Numbered from the stretch's first letter, positions 1-8,608 are shown. The stretch: 17,461 nucleotides of DNA from Thermoplasmatota archaeon (GCA_016930995.1 JAFGFQ010000102.1:1-17461), one strand, 5' to 3'. Translations and numbers: made by a program. The notes: a model not told the origin generated them from the sequence alone.

Positions 1-7
1 AAAAAAA

Positions 8-51
<44 letters not shown>

Positions 52-68
52 CTTAGAATGGAGATTCA

Positions 69-1277
69 ATGAAGTACGATGTGACGGTAGTTGGTGCAGG
101 TCCTGCAGGTTCAACTACTGCAAAATTCCTTTCGGAAAAAGGTTTTAAAACATTACTTATCGATAAAGAACGATTTCCACGCGACAAACCATGCGGGGGA
201 GGATTACCGCTCCGTGTGCTCCAAAGATTTCCATATGTTGTCAATGAAAAAATTATAGAAGCATATTCGTCAAGTGGAACGCTATTTTCTCCCTCGTTAG
301 GACATCGGATTGAAATCGAAAGAGAAACACCGATACTATCTACTATTCTGAGAAAAAAATTTGATTTCGAGTTGGTGAATTACGCGAAAGATGCAGGAGC
401 AGTTTTTCAACAAGGAACCCCAGTATCCTCTGTTCGAATAAGCGATGACAGTACACGGATACTATTACATGATGGAACAGCAGTTGAATCGGAAATAGTA
501 GTCGGTGCCGATGGAGTAAATAGTTGTATAGCAAAAAAAACTGGTCTACGAAAAAGGGGGATGGAAAAAGGCGTCTGCATTCTTCAGGAATTTGACGTTG
601 ATGAAAAGATTATGGATGAGTATTTTACACAATCTCGACATTGTTATATTCATTCGAGATTCAAAACAGTGGCTGGCTATGGGTGGGTATTCCCAAAAAA
701 ACACCATTTAAACATTGGATTTGGTGTTATTCAGGCGTTTAAGACCATAGAGAAAAAACAAAATCTCCTCGAGTGCTATTATGATTATATTGCATTGTTA
801 AAAGAAAAGGACCTCATCCCCCAAGATCTTATGGATGCCCCTGTTCAAGGGGGAGCTTTGCCAACTCATCCTTTAGAGAAAACCTACGGAAAACGACTCC
901 TTCTCGTAGGTGATGCAGCAGGATTCATCAATCCATTATCTGGTGAAGGTATCTATTATGCTATGGCATCTGGACAAATTGCCGCTGAGGTACTAGGAGA
1001 AGCATTGGAAAAAAATCAAACGACAGAAGAGTTTTTAGCACGATACCAAAACCGATGGAGAAAGGATTTCGGAAAGGACATTGGTTTAATATTAAAAGTT
1101 GTAAAGAGAGGAAGTGTGGAGTACGCAGAGAAGCTATTTACAATAGCACGTAAAGATGAAAAATTAACAAATCTGTTGATGGGAGTGATTGTTGGGGAAT
1201 TCAGCGTGCAACAATACAAATGGAAAATAATGAGAAGGTTTTTTTATAGTTCGTTGAAATATCGCTTGCACATATAA
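69..1277 (+). CDS. Geranylgeranyl reductase family FAD-dependent protein
   Basis: A 402-residue flavoprotein of the geranylgeranyl reductase family, which hydrogenates double bonds of isoprenoid chains such as archaeal lipid precursors. The N-terminal Rossmann motif GAGPAGS is at residues 9-15. A KPCGGG motif with Cys42 follows (the family places a conserved Cys here), then the substrate-site signature YGWVFPK at 204-210, and the second FAD motif GDAAGFINPLSGEG at 281-294. Length is normal for the family. The start is the ATG at 69, with GGAG at 60-63 five bases ahead. A four-codon ORF (ATG at 58) overlaps this start through ATGA. The next gene starts 19 bases downstream and is probably co-transcribed. 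A role in saturating archaeol chains is the family expectation; quinone or other prenyl substrates are possible. Family call is secure, substrate is not. Confidence 0.92.
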   Translation: MKYDVTVVGAGPAGSTTAKFLSEKGFKTLLIDKERFPRDKPCGGGLPLRVLQRFPYVVNEKIIEAYSSSGTLFSPSLGHRIEIERETPILSTILRKKFDFELVNYAKDAGAVFQQGTPVSSVRISDDSTRILLHDGTAVESEIVVGADGVNSCIAKKTGLRKRGMEKGVCILQEFDVDEKIMDEYFTQSRHCYIHSRFKTVAGYGWVFPKKHHLNIGFGVIQAFKTIEKKQNLLECYYDYIALLKEKDLIPQDLMDAPVQGGALPTHPLEKTYGKRLLLVGDAAGFINPLSGEGIYYAMASGQIAAEVLGEALEKNQTTEEFLARYQNRWRKDFGKDIGLILKVVKRGSVEYAEKLFTIARKDEKLTNLLMGVIVGEFSVQQYKWKIMRRFFYSSLKYRLHI

Positions 1278-1296
1278 AGAAATAGGTGACTGTGGA

Positions 1297-2673
1297 ATGA
1301 ATAAAAAGAAAGTATGTATCATCGGTGCTGGTATCGGCGGTTTAACCGCTGGTGCGCTTCTCCTACAAAAAGGCTATTCTGTTGATATTTTCGAAAAAGA
1401 ACCCATGGTCGGTGGAAGAGCGCTTTCAATTGATATGTCATCTCACACTATTGATTCTTATAAGCAGTTGTTAGCGAGGTTTAATACATGTATTGTTTTT
1501 TCAGAGCCCACTCTTGAGGATATTTTTAAAAATAAGATGCTTGACGGTTACACTCTTGACTTAGGGTTTCATATGATTGGTGGAGGTATCATTCAAAAAC
1601 TTCGAAACATGATTATGGAGCAGTATCAGAACATTACTATTTACGAATCAAGGTTATTTGAGCAAAAGAACAGTCACTTTGGTTATTTTGTCACCACTGC
1701 GGATAAAATATCAATGTTGCCGAACATTCTTAGACTTCTTCTTGCTGGTGAGAAAAAAATGAAAGAGTTCGATGATGTGACCATTACTGAGACAATAAAA
1801 AAATATGGAAAAGGAAAAATGAAGGATGTATTGGAGTTAAACCCTCGTTTGATTAGCACGATTAATAATCTAGGTTTGATTTCGACAGGTGAAGTGTTTC
1901 GAACACAAAAGGATATGAGACTTCGAGGGGTAAACTACCCAAAGAATGGTCTTCTTACAATCTCGCAGACAATTGCGGGGTACATTGAAAAAAACGGTGG
2001 AAAAATCCATGTGAATAGTCCGGTAACAAAGATCATTATCAGGGATAAAAAAGCAGAAGGAGTAATTGTCAATGAAGAAGAATTTTCCTTTGATGTCATA
2101 CTCTCAAATATTGTGGTCCAGAAGCTGTTTACCATTGCTGATGAATCACAATTTCCAGGTGAATATGTAACGGCAATGAAGACCTATGAAGGCACGGCAA
2201 GCTTATGTGCGTATTACGCGTTCAAACAGATGAATCCGCAATTGTTGGGAAAGTCGTTTGTTTTCATCGCACGAAACATCGGTGTTGATGGCAATGATGC
2301 TGCCGGCATGATCGATTTTATAACGGCAAAACCAGAAACCGGATTGTCACCTGCATCAGAGTATCTTGTTCAAGCATATATCATTTGTACCCCGAAGGAA
2401 GCAAGGGATAGAACCATCCTTGACAAGCTTAAGAAAGCATTAGACAAGAACCTTCAACGGATCATTCCAGATTTTCAATCACAACTCAAGTGGGCTATCT
2501 ATCCAGCTACCTGGCATCTTGATGGTGTAGCAAAAACTATTCATCATTTAAAACCTGATATTCAGACTCCGGTTGAGAACCTGTATGTGATTGGTGATTG
2601 TGTCAAAGCACCAGGGATAGGAATAAACTGTGCGATAAACTCTGCACAAATCATCCAAAAAATACTTCCCTAG
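1297..2673 (+). CDS. Phytoene desaturase-like NAD(P)/FAD-dependent oxidoreductase
   Basis: A 458-residue flavin amine oxidase/phytoene desaturase-type protein. The dinucleotide-binding motif GAGIGG is at residues 10-15, Glu34 ends the second beta strand as expected for the FAD ribose contact, and GGRA follows at 39-42. An LDLGFHMIGGG stretch at about 87-97 matches the substrate-side motif of this superfamily. The C-terminal FAD motif IGDCVKAPGIGIN is at about 432-444. Members catalyse desaturation, isomerisation or saturation of polyprenyl or carotenoid chains. No transmembrane segment is evident. AGGTGA at 1284-1289 sits seven bases before the ATG. Pairing with a geranylgeranyl-reductase-family gene and a nearby prenyltransferase suggests work on a prenyl chain; this is inferred from context. 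No phytoene synthase is present in the window. Confidence 0.88.
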   Translation: MNKKKVCIIGAGIGGLTAGALLLQKGYSVDIFEKEPMVGGRALSIDMSSHTIDSYKQLLARFNTCIVFSEPTLEDIFKNKMLDGYTLDLGFHMIGGGIIQKLRNMIMEQYQNITIYESRLFEQKNSHFGYFVTTADKISMLPNILRLLLAGEKKMKEFDDVTITETIKKYGKGKMKDVLELNPRLISTINNLGLISTGEVFRTQKDMRLRGVNYPKNGLLTISQTIAGYIEKNGGKIHVNSPVTKIIIRDKKAEGVIVNEEEFSFDVILSNIVVQKLFTIADESQFPGEYVTAMKTYEGTASLCAYYAFKQMNPQLLGKSFVFIARNIGVDGNDAAGMIDFITAKPETGLSPASEYLVQAYIICTPKEARDRTILDKLKKALDKNLQRIIPDFQSQLKWAIYPATWHLDGVAKTIHHLKPDIQTPVENLYVIGDCVKAPGIGINCAINSAQIIQKILP

Positions 2674-2832
2674 CGCACTTGGCATTCAATTTTAATTTAA
2701 TACTTATTTAAAAATGAAAAAATATTTATATTATCAAAGACACCATCAAATTATCAATCGATTTAGCAGAGTAATGATTATAATATACCTCCGTATTCAC
2801 AACAACCAACACTATAACATATGGAGTAGTAA
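2674..2832 (+). promoter_or_regulatory. Intergenic promoter region of the first ubiA-family gene
   Basis: This AT-rich 159-base gap holds two plausible archaeal TATA elements. TTATAATATA at 2778-2787 would place transcription start near 2809, giving a leader of about 24 bases. AATATTTATATTAT at 2721-2734 would give a much longer leader. A GGAG Shine-Dalgarno sequence at 2823-2826 lies six bases before the ATG at 2833. It is embedded in a two-codon ORF, ATG GAG TAG, at 2821-2829. No strong poly-T terminator for the upstream gene pair is seen. Confidence 0.5.
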
Positions 2833-3798
2833 ATGCCAATAAAATTAACGATGAAAGAGCCATATATAAAAAATAGGTTTCTTTCAAAAAAATTTCGAGG
2901 GTACTTCGATTTGCTCAGACCGTTTACCTTACTTGCTCCATTTTTTGTTTCGATGTTTATTATGTTCGCAAGTTTAGTCTATAACGATAAATTTATCGAA
3001 TTTCCCAACTGGTGGATCATTATCGGCCAAGCAAGCCTTACCTTAGCATTTCTGAATGGTGCATCGAACGCTCTGAATCAAGCAACAGATGTAGAGGCGG
3101 ATAAAATATCAAAGCCGTACCGCCCAATCCCCCGAGGCGTTGTCGAGCGTGATGAGGCACAAAGTATCGCATATATCCTTTACCTCTTTGGTTTACTTCG
3201 CGCGGTGACTATCAATACCTGGTTTGGGGTATTTGTCTTTCTAATCATGTTGTTTACGGTTATATATTCTCTTCCGCCTCGCATGAAACGATTTCTGTTT
3301 GTAAACCAGGTTTGGATTGCAGTCCCCCGAGGATTATTTGCGATCCTTGCCTCCTGGAGTGTTTTTGGAGACCCGTTTCATCCAGTGCCACTTATGATTG
3401 GAGGTATCGGACTTATCTTTTTCATAGGAGCGATGACGACTAAAGATATAGTCGATTCTGAAGCAGATCGTAAGACCGGTACACGAACGCTCATCAACAC
3501 ATATGGAATCAAGAAAGCAGCGTTTATATCACTTCCTTTCCTCATCGTTCCATTTGCGATTATTCCTGTTCTCGTTCATTACGAGATGATAAATCCGTAT
3601 CTATTACCACTTACCATATTTATCATTCCCGCATTCCTTATTTTTTACTTGATGCTCAAACAACATCAGAGCATCGCATTAGAAAATGTTCAAGCATGGT
3701 CACTGATGTACATCACCTATCTCTTTTATGCAATAAGTTTTACTGCCCTTATCATCTTAGGTGAACTTGGACAGCTTGATTTTATCAAAGCTATCTAA
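2833..3798 (+). CDS. UbiA-family membrane prenyltransferase, paralogue 1
   Basis: A 321-residue polytopic membrane protein of the UbiA superfamily, which transfers prenyl groups from a prenyl diphosphate to an acceptor at the membrane. The first Asp-rich motif, NQATDVEAD, is at residues 82-90 (N82, Q83, D86, D90), followed by the family's KPYRPIP. The second, DIVDSEAD, is at 205-212 (D205, D208, D212). These are the Mg-diphosphate ligands. The protein is somewhat longer than the usual 280-300 residues because of an N-terminal extension before the first helix (DLLRPFTLL). It is clearly paralogous to the minus-strand gene at 7117-8031. Archaeal relatives include digeranylgeranylglyceryl phosphate synthase, but Gln83 replaces the Asp expected in NDxxDxxxD. 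Some plant-type prenyltransferases also carry NQ there. Substrate is therefore left open. Confidence 0.9.
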   Translation: MPIKLTMKEPYIKNRFLSKKFRGYFDLLRPFTLLAPFFVSMFIMFASLVYNDKFIEFPNWWIIIGQASLTLAFLNGASNALNQATDVEADKISKPYRPIPRGVVERDEAQSIAYILYLFGLLRAVTINTWFGVFVFLIMLFTVIYSLPPRMKRFLFVNQVWIAVPRGLFAILASWSVFGDPFHPVPLMIGGIGLIFFIGAMTTKDIVDSEADRKTGTRTLINTYGIKKAAFISLPFLIVPFAIIPVLVHYEMINPYLLPLTIFIIPAFLIFYLMLKQHQSIALENVQAWSLMYITYLFYAISFTALIILGELGQLDFIKAI

Positions 3799-3906
3799 TC
3801 AAAATAAGTATCAATTTTTATAGTTATTTAAACGAATAAGGAGTAACATTCATAAAAATCCTTTAATTATTATCCTACAAAGATTCTTATATCTATAAAA
3901 CAACTC

Positions 3907-3920
3907 TTTTATATAAATAA
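3907..3920 (+). promoter_or_regulatory. TATA element upstream of the large envelope protein gene
   Basis: TTTTATATAAATAA lies in the 149-base gap 3799-3947. Its centre, near 3913, predicts transcription start close to 3940, leaving a leader of only about eight bases. A second candidate at 3888-3900 (TATATCTATAAAA) would give a leader of about 25 bases carrying the GGGAG at 3940-3944, which lies three bases from the ATG. Which one is used cannot be told. Confidence 0.45.
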
Positions 3921-3947
3921 AGCTTTAATAATAAAAAAAGGGAGCCT

Positions 3948-6900
3948 ATGCGAGGGCTAAAACTATTCGTAGTGAGTATAATTATTCTAAGTCTCTTTCC
4001 AGCGCTAAGCATATCAATATCCTCCCAGGATGATACCTATCCATTATGGAACCCAGAGTATAGAGAGTGGTCCTACAGACAAGAAATACAGGCCCCAATC
4101 TCAACAAATGATTCTACCGCCCATGGTCAACCAATCGATCTGCATGTGAGATTCGAACAACCATGTTGGTCGGAAAACGAAACCCTTACCTCGATTCGAG
4201 TCTCTTGCTGGCATGCAGAGCAATGGCAGAATATGGATTCGCAAATTCACACACTTGTAAAAAACAATGGAAAGGGATGGTATATCACCGAATGCAATGT
4301 TGTATTTCTTATTCCTACGTTCGCAGATGGAACAGAACGATTCTTCATTTACTACAATGATGATATCACATCACGACCAAATTATAAAGACCATGTCGTA
4401 CTAAAAGATATGAACTACTCTTCTTCCCCACTACCGGAACTTTCAGCACAAGCGAAATTTTATGGAATCCAACAAGATGGATATTGTATTTATGCAGTAG
4501 GCCAAGAAGGACAACTATTAGATAGATCTTGTTCTCAAGTTGTGGTAAAACAAAAGAGTGGTATACAAGAATTTGATATTACCAATTTTGATCAAATCGT
4601 CTCGTTTGCATTTTCATATTATTATGGGAGTAGGGAAAAAGATGAAAGCGCATCTGATCAAGTCTTTATCGATAAAAAAATTTTTATTGACGGTAACCTG
4701 ATGGTCGAATTTGGGATAATGAGTGAGTCAAAAAAGAAAGATATTCAGACAACTGCTATTTATCGCTATTATTATTGCCCTCTTGAAGAAAAACGGATAT
4801 ACGTCCATGTCAAACATGAGATGTTGAAAGATGCAATTGTACAAGGAATCGACAATATTGATGGGAGATTTGGTTCTCTTATTTCATTAAAATCACGGAG
4901 CGCAGCAGTTGATTCATTAAATTTTGGAGATATCCATCCTCTTCTCAATTTCTACAGTGAGAATGAGAAAATCGAGCAATATCGATTAAACCAGAATCCC
5001 TCCACGAAAGATAGAGAGTGGATTATTTCATATAAAAATGATGCCAGTTTAGGCTCAGAAGCATGGTTATCGTACGGCGAGGGGAAAAATGGGATAGCAA
5101 ACGCAGTTCTCTTCGAATCAAATCAAGGTGTTGTCACTTCAGGAACTGATGAACGAGATGGTATTCAGTTAAAGATTGCTGAAAAGGAGTATTTGAATTT
5201 TCTTGGGACCGAGGTTGATTATATTTCAATTAACTTCGGGAGACATTCATACAAACCTGGTTCTAGTCATGACGTGCTGATACCATCGGATTTAATAGCG
5301 CAGTTCGATGCGGAAGTCTATTATTCTCAGACCGGAGGATATGATGCGGTTCAAAAGGAGTCCTTCTTGTATAAAGCTTTGATAAAATCTCGAAAACTTT
5401 CTGGTGATGCCGCATTTAAAAGAGAACCAAAGAGATACAACGTCACAATCATCGCTCGATTCGGGGGAACCCATCTTTCGCATCCTGTGCTATGGAACCT
5501 TACAGGGGGTAAATTTCCGGTGATGTGGATCGAACTGCATCGTGAAGGACATTTGATTGTTGAGGGGGCTGCAGAGAGATATCCGTTAACTAGGGCAAAA
5601 AAAACCTTCTTTGATGTCTTGGAAGGAACCTATGTCGCAAAGGTATTTTTTAAATGGGGAAACAAGAAAAGCTTCATGGGAGCAGCAGTTCTCTATGTGA
5701 CGAAGGATACAAAAACAAACGTCGTGTGCACATGGGAACGAACCATTAAATTTACTTTTTTCAATCAACATGGACAAGGTATTGCTGGAATTCATGCTTG
5801 GTTGATTAATAAAGAGGGCGTGCTCATTGACGAAAATATTACCAAAGAGAATGGTGAATTAATCCTAAAAGCCCCGTATAATAGGAAAGATTCTTATATC
5901 CTACGTGCAGAATATAAAAATTTCGTTATCTACAACAATCAACTACAAAAAACCTTGAGAAAATTGAATGAAGAGGTCAACCTTGCTCTCTATACGTTCC
6001 ATGTGGTCGTCACCGATGGTCTTGATTTGCCACCAGGTGTCGCTATCACACCACTTCTTGTTTCTCCAAATGGAAATAAAACAATCCAGTTAATCCCCAA
6101 GGATAATGGTAGAGGATCATTTACCTTTGAGGATATCCCTGCGGGTGATTATCATCTTCAAATAAGTTATGCTGAGTTTATAGATGAAATCCACGTAACT
6201 ATTCCCATCCCAGAGAATGTCATCCAAATGAGATTTTCAGCGATTTTTGATGTCACCATCAATCTCTATGACTCAAAAGGCAATGCTCTTTCAAATGATA
6301 ATATAGAATTTGTCTTCTTGCGTGATAATCAGACTATCACTAGAACAAGACAAAAAATAATCTTTCTTCCCCCAGCTCATTACATAATCAATGCCTATTT
6401 AGACAACGTACTAGTTGGCGTGAAACAAGTAGAGCTTATCAACGATAGGCAACTGAGTTTTGTAACGACTTTAGAGTCGCTCTTCCCGCTGGTTCTCTCC
6501 TTGTTCTTCTATGCGTTATTCAGTTTCTTTGTCATTTTAACTCTGCTGCGGAAATTCTCTGTTTCCTCCCTTCTAAAGGCTCTCGCTATCCTGTTTGTTA
6601 TTTTTTCATTGTTCCAACCCTGGTGGTTATTCAACGGGTCGAGTCCGACGCTCCCTGCAGAAAAGACTACGGCATTGTATGTAAATCCTGCTATGATGAT
6701 TGAAACAATCAACTACTATGGTGAGTTGTCGTTGAATATCGAAGAATTGCCTGATATCTTTCTGATGTTCCTCGGAGTGGTGATTCCACTGGCATCCATC
6801 GCTTGTCTCAGTCTAAGTCTTGGAATCATATTACGAAGAACTAAGAAGAAGAAGTATGCGTTTCTTTTGAGTATCTCTGGAATCATTCTTCTGAGTATTG

Positions 6901-7139
6901 TAGTACCGTCTTTTATCTTCGGGACAACAAGATTAATCGAAACCAGTCTTGGGGCAGTACAAGGAGAAGGGAACTTACTGATCTCTATCGGTGCTGAAGA
7001 GATAACGATGAGCTCAAGCTGGGGGTTTACAGCTGGTTTCTACTTAGTAGGTATTGGTATTCTTGCTGCAGTGATTGCACTCCTATTAGATATCCGAGTA
7101 TATCAAAGAAAGAAAATTAACCAGAGAGAAAAATCGTAA
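3948..7139 (+). CDS. Large exported, membrane-anchored protein of unknown function
   Basis: A 1063-residue protein that I cannot assign to a named family. Residues 1-26 look like a signal peptide (basic MRGLK start, hydrophobic core, then SQDD). The N-terminal domain, roughly 30-145, is rich in Trp and Tyr and contains WSYRQEI and RFFIYYND; this loosely recalls DUF2341-type beta domains, a weak impression. Beta-rich repeats resembling Ig or carboxypeptidase-regulatory folds seem to begin near residues 496, 599, 684 and 767. Five hydrophobic segments follow at about 844-868, 875-893, 937-963, 970-991 and 1025-1049, ending in a basic cytoplasmic tail. The likely topology is a large extracellular region anchored by a C-terminal helix bundle. 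Several NxS/T sequons are present. It lies between two prenyltransferase paralogues and its last 23 bases overlap the convergent one. No catalytic motif was recognised. Confidence 0.85.
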   Translation: MRGLKLFVVSIIILSLFPALSISISSQDDTYPLWNPEYREWSYRQEIQAPISTNDSTAHGQPIDLHVRFEQPCWSENETLTSIRVSCWHAEQWQNMDSQIHTLVKNNGKGWYITECNVVFLIPTFADGTERFFIYYNDDITSRPNYKDHVVLKDMNYSSSPLPELSAQAKFYGIQQDGYCIYAVGQEGQLLDRSCSQVVVKQKSGIQEFDITNFDQIVSFAFSYYYGSREKDESASDQVFIDKKIFIDGNLMVEFGIMSESKKKDIQTTAIYRYYYCPLEEKRIYVHVKHEMLKDAIVQGIDNIDGRFGSLISLKSRSAAVDSLNFGDIHPLLNFYSENEKIEQYRLNQNPSTKDREWIISYKNDASLGSEAWLSYGEGKNGIANAVLFESNQGVVTSGTDERDGIQLKIAEKEYLNFLGTEVDYISINFGRHSYKPGSSHDVLIPSDLIAQFDAEVYYSQTGGYDAVQKESFLYKALIKSRKLSGDAAFKREPKRYNVTIIARFGGTHLSHPVLWNLTGGKFPVMWIELHREGHLIVEGAAERYPLTRAKKTFFDVLEGTYVAKVFFKWGNKKSFMGAAVLYVTKDTKTNVVCTWERTIKFTFFNQHGQGIAGIHAWLINKEGVLIDENITKENGELILKAPYNRKDSYILRAEYKNFVIYNNQLQKTLRKLNEEVNLALYTFHVVVTDGLDLPPGVAITPLLVSPNGNKTIQLIPKDNGRGSFTFEDIPAGDYHLQISYAEFIDEIHVTIPIPENVIQMRFSAIFDVTINLYDSKGNALSNDNIEFVFLRDNQTITRTRQKIIFLPPAHYIINAYLDNVLVGVKQVELINDRQLSFVTTLESLFPLVLSLFFYALFSFFVILTLLRKFSVSSLLKALAILFVIFSLFQPWWLFNGSSPTLPAEKTTALYVNPAMMIETINYYGELSLNIEELPDIFLMFLGVVIPLASIACLSLSLGIILRRTKKKKYAFLLSISGIILLSIVVPSFIFGTTRLIETSLGAVQGEGNLLISIGAEEITMSSSWGFTAGFYLVGIGILAAVIALLLDIRVYQRKKINQREKS

Positions 7140-8031
7140 TGACTGCAAAACTCAGGGCGAAGGTAAAATAGGTTGCGTACATTAACGTCCAGGCGGAGGT
7201 GTTCTCACATTTTATATTTTTTTGTTTCCTCAGCATCAACCATCCGATGAGTACGCTTAAAATGCTGAGGATGGCAAGAGGAGACACTGCAGGAGGAAGA
7301 ATCTTCCAATAGGCAAGCGGGAGAATTAAAAGAAAGGCACCAACCATAAACAGGAGTGAGAATATGGACGCTAGACGTAATCCGTACACGTTCACCAAGG
7401 TTTTCGTCCCAACCGCTCTATCTGCTTCAGCATCAAGGATATCTTTTGTCGTCGTACCACCAAAAAGAAAGAGAGCGGCAATGCAGCCAATCGCAAGAGG
7501 GAGTGGTTCAAAAGGATTGCCAAAAACGCTCCAGGACGCAACGATTCCAAAAAAGCCACGTGGAAGTGCGACCCAGGCTTGATTGATGAATAAGAATTTC
7601 TTCATCCGTGGTCTGAGTGAATAGGTGATGGAAAAAAAGGCGATGATGCAGATAAAAAAACAAAAAAGGAAGTGAATGGTAAACGAGAGAAGAAGCGCTG
7701 TCGCATAGAAGAAAAAAGATACCTTAAACGCCTCTGTTGGCGAGACGATCCCCTTTGGGATGGGACGGTATGGTTTTGAAAGAACATCCTCTTTCCAGTC
7801 CGTTGCTTGATTAAGTACATTAGAGGCGCCATTAAGCAGTGCAAAGCACGCACTTGCAGAAAGAAGAGTCCAAAGTAGTGGTATGATACTTATCGTATCT
7901 GCCCCAGAGTATACAAGACTCGCAATGATGACACTACTGGAGACAATTAGGGGAGCAAGAAGCGTAAAAGGTCTGAGAAGCGACAGATACACTTGCATTC
8001 TATGAATAACAACCTCACCGAAACCACTCAT
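7117..8031 (-). CDS. UbiA-family membrane prenyltransferase, paralogue 2
   Basis: A 304-residue polytopic UbiA-superfamily protein. Metal-binding motifs are NQATDWKED at residues 74-82 (N74, Q75, D78, D82), followed by KPYRPIP, and DILDAEAD at 197-204 (D197, D200, D204). It shares long conserved blocks with the gene at 2833-3798, such as RPFTLLAP, GASNxLNQATD, ASWSVFG and TTKDIxDxEADR, so the two are paralogues. Both have Gln where NDxxD enzymes have Asp. The ATG at 8029-8031 lies about 29 bases from a strong TATA box, suggesting a leaderless or near-leaderless mRNA. An alternative in-frame ATG sits at residue 12. It is downstream of nadM on the same strand but appears to have its own promoter. 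It converges on the large envelope gene with a 23-base tail overlap. Activity is prenyl transfer; substrate unknown. Confidence 0.9.
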   Translation of the reverse strand: MSGFGEVVIHRMQVYLSLLRPFTLLAPLIVSSSVIIASLVYSGADTISIIPLLWTLLSASACFALLNGASNVLNQATDWKEDVLSKPYRPIPKGIVSPTEAFKVSFFFYATALLLSFTIHFLFCFFICIIAFFSITYSLRPRMKKFLFINQAWVALPRGFFGIVASWSVFGNPFEPLPLAIGCIAALFLFGGTTTKDILDAEADRAVGTKTLVNVYGLRLASIFSLLFMVGAFLLILPLAYWKILPPAVSPLAILSILSVLIGWLMLRKQKNIKCENTSAWTLMYATYFTFALSFAVITIFLSG

Positions 8032-8053
8032 AGTATAATGGTGCTACCTTTTT

Positions 8054-8067
8054 TTATATAAATATAT
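8054..8067 (-). promoter_or_regulatory. TATA element for minus-strand ubiA paralogue 2
   Basis: On the minus strand this reads ATATATTTATATAA, followed by an A tract. The predicted start point, 25-28 bases downstream, falls at about 8032-8035, next to the ATG at 8031. No Shine-Dalgarno sequence lies at a normal distance, which supports a leaderless transcript. The whole nadM-ubiA gap is 8032-8107. Confidence 0.5.
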
Positions 8068-8107
8068 CTTTACAGTTCTTATCAAAAATCTCATATTATA
8101 GAACGAT

Positions 8108-8608
8108 TTAGTGTGAGATGTTTTTCAGACGAGAAACACCATTGATTTTTTGGATATATCTATAGATAGTATCAGGAACAAGATCGTCCCATGGTTCATC
8201 ATAAACGATGCGTCTGCGTATCTCTTTTCCTGAATAACGTTTTCGATCAAAATATGCTGTTCCTTCTACGGCATAACCTTTTTGAGAAAAAAGTTTTTTC
8301 GTCAATGGGTTGTTCGCAATGACCACATCGAAATCAGGAACAAGAGAACAGACATGATCAACCCAATGCGGAGGATCATGGATATCCGGGATGAAAACAA
8401 GATGATAATCCTTGATTCCAGCTGCATCTAAAGATTCGGTAATCATTTGATATCGTTCCTCTGCTGAGAATGGGTTATCGGCAGTGTTACGATATTGAGA
8501 AGAACCGATGCCGATGATTATCAACTCATAGCGTGTTTTCAATTGTTGTAACAACAGAAGATGACCCTGATGGAATGGTTGAAAACGACCGATAAATAAT
8601 GCTTTCAT
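8108..8608 (-). CDS. nadM: Archaeal nicotinamide-nucleotide adenylyltransferase
   Basis: A 166-residue nucleotidyltransferase of the archaeal NMN adenylyltransferase type. It joins NMN and ATP to give NAD and pyrophosphate in the cytoplasm. The N-terminal motif GRFQPFHQGH at residues 7-16 contains the HxGH (HQGH) nucleotide-binding signature. The C-terminal YSGKEIRRRIV, near residue 130, corresponds to the family's ISGxxIR phosphate-binding motif. Length matches the usual 165-185 residues. It lies 65 bases downstream of lonB on the same strand. A weak TATA-like element (CTTAAAAAATTAA on the minus strand, near 8652-8664) could give it its own start. Neighbouring flavoproteins use NAD(P)H or FAD, but nothing shows direct coupling. 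Confidence 0.93.
   Translation of the reverse strand: MKALFIGRFQPFHQGHLLLLQQLKTRYELIIIGIGSSQYRNTADNPFSAEERYQMITESLDAAGIKDYHLVFIPDIHDPPHWVDHVCSLVPDFDVVIANNPLTKKLFSQKGYAVEGTAYFDRKRYSGKEIRRRIVYDEPWDDLVPDTIYRYIQKINGVSRLKNISH

Noticed and set aside
69..3798. Bacterioruberin-type C50 carotenoid cluster (CrtD-like plus LyeJ-like UbiA)
   Set aside because: The family combination is suggestive, but no phytoene synthase or CruF-like gene is present. The UbiA proteins show nothing specifically LyeJ-like that I can identify, so it stays an alternative and not a call.
3838..3863. Inverted repeat AAGGA/TCCTT upstream of the large envelope gene
   Set aside because: Only five base pairs with a 16-base spacer; expected by chance in AT-rich DNA.
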